64,000 bases of DNA. Source: Diadema setosum (Eukaryota > Echinodermata > Echinoidea > Diadematoida > Diadematidae). A program made the translations under genes and the position numbers. Positions within the stretch are counted from its first letter, which is position 1, and every line of letters begins with the position of its first letter. This document shows positions 58,201 to 64,000 of the stretch, one piece after another. The DNA lies in assembly GCA_033980235.1 (NCBI GenBank), contig CM067070.1, forward strand, positions 22,218,199 to 22,282,198, read 5' to 3'. The notes beneath the pieces were generated by a model. That model made no database searches and was not told where the DNA came from. It saw nothing but the letters and a program-made list of their open reading frames with translations.

Positions 58201-61200
58201 TTCTTCTTTCTTTTTTCATAAACACCAAACATGCCCTTTCCAATGTGGCCTTGGTGCCCCTCTGACTGACTTAAGTGCCCTGGCCTCTTGGAAAAAGTGC
58301 CCTTTTCTAAATGGCCGTGCCCCTCCAAAATCCTATTTCGAGGCCTGCAATATTCATGGTAACGACAAGAATCCAGCTTCCTGATTGGCTGTTTGCTGTG
58401 GGAAGTTGTCATTCAGGCAAGAGTTGTCATCCTAACATCTTTTATGAAATGGGGCCCAGGTGTTGTGCAGGAATTGAATGGGGGAGGGGCACTTTTTACA
58501 GAACTTTTTGGTTGTTGTTGGTTTTTTTTTAACTGCACAGTCAAATTTTCTAAATGCAGTGTACTTGGCAAGTATTTTAACCAGTGTGATGGAATATGCA
58601 ATTGGACACCATGCCCGCATAGAAGCTCTCATGCCTGACCGCCTAAAGTGTATATAACATGTTGTATGTATATTTTGTTAAAGAAATTTCGTTCAAAAAT
58701 TAACATCACAGGAATGTACTCCAACAACAGCGAGTACGCCCATTGTGCCAAGGTGACGTGGAATCCCCATGGCAACGGGATGAGTTTCATGGACTTTGGC
58801 ATCCCGGTCTTTGCCCTCACCAATCCCAAAGACGTGGAAACTGTCAAGGAAGTGAGTGTTGAGATGTGAATTTTCTTCAATTTGTCTCCCTCTACAAATG
58901 AAATTTGTATTAAAGGACAAGTTCACCTTCACTAACATAAGGATTGAGAGAATGTAGCAATATTAGTAGAACACATCATTGAAAGTTTGAGGAAAATCGG
59001 ACAATCCGTTCAAAAGTTATGAATTTTTGAAGTTTTTGTGCAGTCACCGCTGGATGAGAAGACTACTGCAGTGTATGATGTCACATGCGTACAACAGTAT
59101 AAGGAAAATATAAAGAGAATTTCACAAAATGTCATCTTTTGAAAAAAGTACGCATTCCCTTGACTCGTTACTGACATATGTTATGGGTAATATCATTCCC
59201 ATTGCCTTTAGAAAGAGGTAAGTCAAGTGCTCTTTTATTATGCGAAAAAAAGTGAAAATATGTTGAATTTTCTTTATATTTTCTTTATACTGTTGTACTC
59301 ATATGACATCACGAGCCTTAGTAGTCTCCTCATCCAGCGGTTCCAACACAAAAGTTTTAAAAATTCATTACTTTTGCACCTATTGTCTAATTTTCCTCAA
59401 ACTTTCACTGATGTGTTCTACTAATATTGCTGCATTCTCTCAATCCTTATGTTAATGTAGGTGAACTTGTCCTTTAAAGGTAGGGGATACCTTTTACAGA
59501 CCTCCCAAAATGCAGCAAAACATTAAATATGAACCTCAGGGGACTTGTTTAGGCCACTGCTGAAAAATTTGGAAGTCAACAGTTATCTACAATTTGAATA
59601 ATGCACAAAGCTCAACTACTCAGTAGTTCTGTGTGTCAGCCACACTTAAGCCTTTTTGTTGCAGTCTTCTGTATTTTTTATCTATAAACACAAATCTGAA
59701 AGTATAAGAGCTGATGTAATAACATATAGAGTGTGTGGCAAGTATGTATATAGAAATGTTTGTAAGTTTTGATGAACTTTCTTCACAAAATATACATGAT
59801 GGACACACATGCAGTGCATGGGTCTGCAAAGGTAGCCTAGTAATGTACTGGAATTTACGGTGAGCCCCGAAAAAAATTCAATTCAAAATCTAACGGTCAA
59901 TAAAAATGTACTAAATGTTACCTTCCACTTTCAATACTTTATAGGAGTTTCTAAAATGATACTCTCTTCAACATACCACTGTATTTATACAACGCTTCAT
60001 TTGAGGCATGCAAATGGGATTCCCTACCTTTAAAGATCACAACTGCTGATCTGTAATTTAACAAACATGTCTGAAAAAAGGAGCCACGGGACTCGAACCT
60101 GTCTTCTGAAGCAAGTGTTGCTGGAGATTTTCTTCCAACTGTTCTCCATATATCTCAAATGAGGGAAATTTTTTTATTAGTGTATCAATTACTGCTCAAT
60201 GGTCAAATATCCCTTTTGCAAGCATCACAGAATTTTTGCATGGTTGAAGAATAATGTCTCCCAATATGTGTATGAAATGTTCAGGAAATACACCTCAGGG
60301 TTTTTAAGAAAGCAATGAGAAACTATCCCCATGTCACTCAAGAAGACACTCCCCTTTTGTACCAGGAATAATTGTTGAACATATTTTGTGATCCGAATGA
60401 CTTCACATAAAATTTATGGTATTTATTCCCCATCCATCATAAAGAAGTTTCCATGTTTATGATTCTGAGGAAAGGTATGAATTACCTACCTCTACAATAT
60501 ACCAGCTTAAAGGACAAGTTCACCTTCATAAACATAAGGATTGAGAGAATGCAACAATATCAGTAGAACACATCAGTGAAAGTTTGAGGAAAATTGGACA
60601 ATCGATGCAAAAGTTATGAATTTTTAAAATTTTTGTGTTGGAACCGCTGAATGAGGAGACTACTACAGCTTGTGAGTCATATGCATACAACAGTATAAAG
60701 AAAATGTAAAAGAAAATTCAACATATTTTCATTTTTTCGCATAATAAAAGAGCACTTGACTTGCCTCTTTCTGAAGGCAATGGAAATAATATTACCCATA
60801 ACATATTATGTCAGTAACGAGTCAAGGGAATGTGTACTCATTTCAAAAGATGGAATTTTGTGAAATTCTCTTTATATTTTCCTTATATTGTTGTACGCAT
60901 GTGACATCTAAGTTATTCATACACTGCAGTAGTCTTCTCATCCAGCGGTTACTGCACAAAAACTTTAAAAATTCATAACTTTTGAACGGATTGTCTGATT
61001 TTCCTCAAACTTTCAATGAGGTGTTCTACTAATATTGCTACATTCTCTCAATCCTTATGTTTATGAAGGTGAACTTGTCCTTTAAGGAAGGAATGTTATT
61101 TTCAAGATTGCAAAAGGGAAACTGGAACTTCAAGGCATGAAGAAAATTATTTTGTTTTAATGTCTTGGTTGATATAAATACAGTTCGTAATTTGACAAGC

Positions 61201-64000
61201 CAGAGCATATAACCGCACCTTCTCCCCCACCAACTCTGCCCTACAGTGCTACATCAATTTCAGCCGGCCTGATGCCCAGGGTCTTCCACGCCCCTTCCCC
61301 CAGTGCGCCGGGGAGATGTACGACTTCATGTTTGGTGCCAAGGACACACCCACCTGTATCTGGAGGACGAAGCGCACGACCAACTTGGAGACAAGTTAGT
61401 CCGACTCCTATTCCCTAGTCAGATTGTAGTCACATGGCATGATTACTAGTCTCCAGTCCAGACTCTGCAATGCATTTGTACTTCCACTTTTGGTTGAAGA
61501 AATCTCGTCATGAAGTGGGAAGTCATCAGTAATGATAACAATAATGATAATGAATAACATTCACATAGCACTTCTTATGGCCATTTCTAAGCCCACTGAT
61601 ACAGGACAGAAAAGTTGAATTAGAATGCAGAATATAATAGTGAACATTGTGTTGTGTATATAGTGAAAAAGAAAAAAAAAATGATTTAGTAAGTGAATTT
61701 TGAGCATTGATTTGAACTTGTCTATACTTTGTGCCTTTTGAATGTTAAAGTTGAGTTTGTTTCAAAGAAATGGAGTTGATAGTGTAATTAAAGATGCTTG
61801 ACTGTATGTCATAGAAAAAAAAATGCTGTAGCAAAGAAAGAAAGACACTTGTATTTTCTTTTCATATGATATCATAATTAAGCATGTAATAGCCACATCC
61901 AAATCAGATGCAGAATTGGCTTATGCCCAAATCGAGAGTTTATGTCAACCTTTACACAGTAGAGTTGTGTCCTATGGTCTTATCGTGTAGGCCTTTACTG
62001 TGACCCCCTGGGTAACTACAATGTCTGGGCCACACTCCGCCCAACAAACAACAGTGAACCTCTGGAAGAGAAGTCCCTCATAGTTGCAGCCACGCAGGTG
62101 AGTGTGCTTACCCAATGCCAGTAGCATAACACCATTCTTTGAAAAAAACAAAACAAACAAACACATTGTATTGCAACTGATTGATGATTGCTCCTCATCA
62201 GTAGCAAATTAATGCAGATTATTCAGTGTTTTTAGGAATTGATAGCCATGATAAAAAAATCATGGCCTTACATACTTAGTGGGATGCATGGATGCCTGTA
62301 TATATGATGCATGTATGTATGTATGGGGGTATGTATATATGTATGTACAGTGTATGGTTGTAGGACTTATGTGTGTAGGTATGTATGTATGCATGGGTGT
62401 ATGTATGGATGCATGTATGTATGTATGAATGGGTGTATGTATGTATGGTTAATCTCATTGGCACAATAAAGGTTAAGCAATGCACAGAAATACTCCCATC
62501 ATAACCAAGTGAAATACACTGAGATCAGCAGGACATGAAAAATTGCGTGTGTGAAGTTTCCATGTTTTGTTGTCTTATCCTTCTTCTTTTTTTTTCCCTC
62601 ACAGCTCTGCCTCTGTCTTTTCCCCTCTTACCCTTGTCTTTGTCTTTCTTCTTCTCATCCCTTCCTTTTTCTCCTCCAAGACATTCCCTTTTCAAGTTTT
62701 TTTCTCTGCTTTAAAGTTCATGTGCCCCTTTTACAACCCTGAAAATTAGATTCATTTCATAAGCTGGTATATTGTAGAGGTAGATAATTCAGACCTTTAC
62801 TCAGAATGATAAAACTTGAGCTAAAATATGAAGAGATATCACTGTTTTTTCTCAATAAACCATAACTGTAGACAGTTTATTCTGTATTAAAACAATTTTG
62901 ATATAACTATTGTTCACATTTCGTCTGTTGAGAATGAGAAGTGCTTTAAGTTATCTCGAACACTATGGGTTTTGTGGCAACTTAACGCCCTTATCATTCT
63001 CAACGGACGATTTTGTGTATTACAACAATATTTAACATTGATTATACTGATTAACATTTTTACATTGGCTGTTTCTATCCCTAACTCACATTGTTGAACT
63101 ATTATAAAGCACTATAGAGCTGGGTTTTTGTTTCATCTGCAAATGGTGAATAGTTGCTTTAAATCTAAAAAAGTTTTTTTTTCTAAAAAGGTTTTTATAA
63201 AACCTTTTGCTTCCCTCCTCTTTCATTTCCTCCTTCCTTCCCCCTTTCCATCTCTATGTCCTTTGCTACCTTGATCCAATCTTCCTCTGCATTCTAGAAA
63301 CTAGAAAAGCACTCTGAGAGTGCAGACCTCCACCAAGCAGCTACTTGTACTTTCCACCGATGATCTTGCTCTTCCATAGAGATCAGTGATGTCCATTCAT
63401 ACATATGCATGCTGAAAAATTGCCCGATTTCCCAATATAGAAGCCTTTGTTACATCATAAACCCTCAGCTGCGCCACGCCCTCCCAGCAGAAACTAGTGC
63501 ACGCACTTTAGTGCACGCATGAAAACCTCAAAAATGCGCAGCTTGAACTCCCAAGTTCGTTGACTCTACCTGCCAAAATATCGAAAATCCTTCATAAAAT
63601 CCGTAAAAATTTCTAGATCACTACCAAAATTTAATTGTCTGTTCCTAGTGTCATTCTCAACCTTTCCTGCAAGTTATTCATCCAAATCTGTGCTAAGCTT
63701 TTTGAGTTATTTTGCACACAGACAAACAAACCAACGGTAATGAAAACATAACCTCCTCCGTGGTGGAGGTAATTAGCATATATCATTGCTGGAGTTGAGT
63801 AGGGTCGTTGTAGCATTATCGTAATTTTGTAAACTATTTCATCCGTTGTTGCTTCTTTCGTCAGCTGGATTCTACAGCCCTGTTCTACCAGGTTCTGCCA
63901 GGGTCCGGAGCGGAGACCGTCGTGTCCGGTTTCGTGACGCTGCTAGCCGCCGTCAAAGCTCTCGGCGATCTGCCCAAGGATGTGAAGGAGAATATGACCA
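49183..64000 (+). CDS. NCSTN: Nicastrin (gamma-secretase subunit), 5' eight exons
   Basis: Nicastrin is the large type I membrane glycoprotein of the gamma-secretase complex (with presenilin, APH-1 and PEN-2). It gates substrate entry for intramembrane cleavage of Notch, APP and others. Eight in-frame exons cover roughly the first 326 residues: signal peptide, the APCVRRFNATHQIGC segment, GVIHVIEEDADLEWLLENGT, KSCPNDNFG with YSNNSEYAHC, WNPHGNGMSFMDFGIPVFAL, the CYINFSRPD exon, YCDPLGNYNVW with LIVAATQ, and LDSTALFYQVLPGSGAE. Order and motifs agree with animal nicastrins (about 700 residues). Cysteines and NxT sites of the ectodomain are kept. The gene continues beyond the right edge, so the DYIGS region and membrane helix are not seen. 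The introns are packed with MITEs. Confidence 0.95.
50588..52415. mobile_element. 1.8-kb foldback with arms of about 750-800 bp in NCSTN intron 1
   Basis: The left arm (about 50,588-51,333) is inverted at about 51,620-52,415. Shared landmarks include GACGGAAAGATCCGTCTGT, TAACCACTGTCTCTATGG, CTCACCCTTCT, ATTAATGAATAAT, CACGTACCTCGCATGTGATT, CACATTGTGCAATC-type sequence, GTCATGTCAAACTTGTTTGA and GTCTCCGCGGAACATT. The spacer is about 290 bp. No transposase motif was recognised. Confidence 0.85.
52563..52716. mobile_element. GGCGGATCC-type MITE in NCSTN intron 1
   Basis: Ends CAGGGGTGGATCAAGGAATT and CCTGAATCTGCCACTG; internal GGGGGGCGCC tracts. No clear target duplication. Confidence 0.7.
53791..53928. 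repeat. Near-perfect 138-bp hairpin
   Basis: The arms read GTTATCCCCTGCTTGTTC, CGAAATACGGG, AAATATCTACGGTCTGGTGC and ATATTCCAT towards a centre near 53,860 (GGCCGAAGGCC). Each arm is about 65 bp with only a few mismatches. It is likely a MITE or snap-back element in NCSTN intron 1. Confidence 0.85.
54648..54770 (+). CDS. NCSTN: NCSTN exon 2
   Basis: Phase 1-1, 123 nt, acceptor TTTTCACAG, donor GTAAGT. It encodes DMIYYDIKNFAPCVRRFNAT and HQIGCT, the N-terminal nicastrin block with its conserved cysteines and NAT sequon. An alternative acceptor 9 nt downstream (CTCTCAG) keeps frame. Confidence 0.9.
54991..55152. mobile_element. 162-bp GGCGGATCC-type MITE with 5-bp duplication
   Basis: Ends CAGGGGCGGATCCAGGAATT and CCTGGATACGCCACTG, flanked by CGATA on both sides (54,986-54,990 and 55,153-55,157). 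NCSTN intron 2. Confidence 0.82.
55724..55847 (+). CDS. NCSTN: NCSTN exon 3
   Basis: 124 nt, phase 1 in and phase 2 out, acceptor CACAAAAAG, donor GTGAGT. It encodes DFNGNTGVIHVIEEDADLEW, LLENGTYTPYIAVMSPVQFN, matching the nicastrin GDTGVIHVVE region. Confidence 0.94.
56670..56800 (+). CDS. NCSTN: NCSTN exon 4
   Basis: 131 nt, phase 2 in and phase 1 out, acceptor GTGTGAGCAG, donor GTAAGC. It encodes NVKRLLASQKLSGIMVDHSN and DKSCPNDNFG; the CPND(G/N)FG box is a nicastrin hallmark. Confidence 0.94.
57295..58457. mobile_element. GGGCCC..TTTCATAAA MITE split by another element, NCSTN intron 4
   Basis: The outer ends are GGGCCCCGTTTCATAAAA and TTTTATGAAATGGGGCCC. The two halves (57,295-57,350 and 58,349-58,457) would form a roughly 165-bp MITE like that at 19,457. 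A 998-bp element lies between. Confidence 0.75.
57351..58348. mobile_element. 998-bp element with GCAGGCCTCGAA ends, nested
   Basis: The left end GCAGGCCTCGAATTAACC and the right end TATTTCGAGGCCTGC are inverted. The interior has GACGGCCATGGCCGTC palindromes and GTGCCCTTTT repeats. CAG..CTCGAAATTAAC-like ends resemble hAT-type MITEs. No intact transposase seen. Confidence 0.72.
58712..58851 (+). CDS. NCSTN: NCSTN exon 5
   Basis: 140 nt, phase 1 in and phase 0 out, acceptor ACATCACAG, donor GTGAGT. It encodes MYSNNSEYAHCAKVTWNPHG and MDFGIPVFALTNPKDVETVK, matching the nicastrin EFAHC..WN..GNG..EDF.FPIF region. Confidence 0.95.
58914..59473. mobile_element. 560-bp TTAA-flanked MITE, copy 1
   Basis: The ends AGGACAAGTTCACCTTCA and AGGTGAACTTGTCCT are inverted, with TTAA on both sides (58,910-58,913 and 59,474-59,477). 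Long arms run through ACATAAGGATTGAGAGAATG and GAGGAAAATCGGACAAT. It lies 62 bp after NCSTN exon 5. Confidence 0.88.
60080..60147 (-). other. tRNA-like relic with Pol III B box
   Basis: On the minus strand GGTTCGAGTCC (60,099-60,089) is an exact B box, followed by CGTGGCTCC and a T run, as at a tRNA 3' end. The 5' half (GGAGAACAGTTGG) is a poor match to a D arm. It is best read as a tRNA pseudogene or SINE head remnant. Confidence 0.28.
60511..61081. mobile_element. 571-bp TTAA-flanked MITE, copy 2
   Basis: Same family as 58,914-59,473, with ends AGGACAAGTTCACCTTCATA and GAAGGTGAACTTGTCC, plus TTAA at 60,507-60,510 and 61,082-61,085. Both copies lie in NCSTN intron 5. Confidence 0.88.
61247..61394 (+). 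CDS. NCSTN: NCSTN exon 6
   Basis: 148 nt, phase 0 in and phase 1 out, acceptor TGCCCTACAG, donor GTTAGT. It encodes CYINFSRPDAQGLPRPFPQC, then AGEMYDFMFGAKDTPTCIWR; cysteine spacing agrees with the nicastrin CYQ..LC..C region. Confidence 0.9.
61991..62097 (+). CDS. NCSTN: NCSTN exon 7
   Basis: 107 nt, phase 1 in and phase 0 out, acceptor CTTATCGTGTAG, donor GTGAGT. It encodes LYCDPLGNYNVWATLRPTNN and EKSLIVAATQ; CDPL..YNVW and VVAAT are nicastrin signatures at the start of the peptidase-like domain. Confidence 0.95.
62280..62450. repeat. (ATGT)n-type degenerate microsatellite
   Basis: TGTATGTATGTATG-like tetranucleotide repeats in NCSTN intron 7. Frames across it are artefacts. Confidence 0.85.
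62810..63165. repeat. Dispersed repeat, relative of 32.8-33.06 kb
   Basis: Shares GAGATATCACTGTTTTTTC-like start, AAACCATAACTGTAGACAG, TTTTTACATTGGCTG and GCTGGGTTTTTGT with the copy at 32,800. It has an extra internal block including TTGAGAATGAGAAG and its inverse. Confidence 0.65.
63295..63775. mobile_element. RTE-like dispersed repeat fragment
   Basis: It starts AGAAAAGCACTCTGAGAGTG with CAGACCTCCACCAAG and ends CACACAGACAAACAAACC followed by AAAACATAACCTCCTCCG and TGGTGGAGGTAAT. I recall this as a widespread non-LTR 3' end in marine animals. Assignment by memory only. Confidence 0.45.
63865..64000 (+). CDS. NCSTN: NCSTN exon 8, cut by the window edge
   Basis: Acceptor TTCTTTCGTCAG, phase 0. 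It encodes LDSTALFYQVLPGSGAETVV, SGFVTLLAAVKALGDLPKD, matching the nicastrin LDS.SFF....PGAES..ASFV.. block. GC-rich relative to its surroundings, as are the other NCSTN exons. Open to the last base. Confidence 0.95.
   Translation, partial: MDSTALFYQVLPGSGAETVVSGFVTLLAAVKALGDLPKDVKENMT

Overview
This window is nuclear DNA of an intron-rich animal, most likely a marine deuterostome invertebrate; an echinoderm is my best guess. That guess rests on three things: widely spaced short exons with GT-AG introns, a dense load of CR1/L2-like LINE fragments, and many MITE-like elements. There are no operons, no CRISPR array and no recognisable rRNA. The species call is inference; the intron-split genes are seen directly.

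Three host genes can be assembled. (1) A plus-strand gene of the immunoglobulin (Ig) superfamily starts with a signal-peptide exon at 8,428-8,482. It is followed by five V-like Ig exons between 10,266 and 16,459, all in intron phase 1-1. A possible membrane exon (19,638-19,769) and last exon (20,418-20,470) are weaker calls. (2) A related minus-strand gene has a signal-peptide exon (40,168-40,111), one V-like Ig exon (34,785-34,456) and a clear transmembrane exon (33,181-33,096). The two genes point towards each other. (3) The plus-strand nicastrin gene (gamma-secretase subunit) starts at 49,183. Eight exons lie in the window and the gene runs off the right edge inside its aminopeptidase-like ectodomain.

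Everything else is mostly mobile DNA. 0-8 kb: a truncated LINE (1-2,200), a satellite with RFX X-box-like palindromes (2,203-3,540), sparse sequence, and a tandem repeat rich in AGGTCA half-sites (7,262-8,020). 17-28 kb: small inverted-repeat elements, a decayed transposon-like gene (18,854-19,260), two long foldback elements (20,783-22,690) and a 247-bp MITE also present at 11,061. 28-31 kb: a minus-strand LINE. 37-45 kb: a three-level nest, with a piggyBac-like element inside a LINE that itself appears to sit inside a 'CACGAG' repeat. 45-48 kb: more nested terminal-inverted-repeat elements. The nicastrin introns hold a 1.8-kb foldback, a nested MITE, two TTAA-flanked MITEs and an RTE-like fragment.

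The most unusual coding observation is in Ig domains 2 and 3 of the plus-strand gene. Both have lost the two canonical Ig cysteines and gained two others at new, shared positions, which suggests a rerouted disulfide. The neighbouring domain 4 keeps the canonical pair and adds a second pair.
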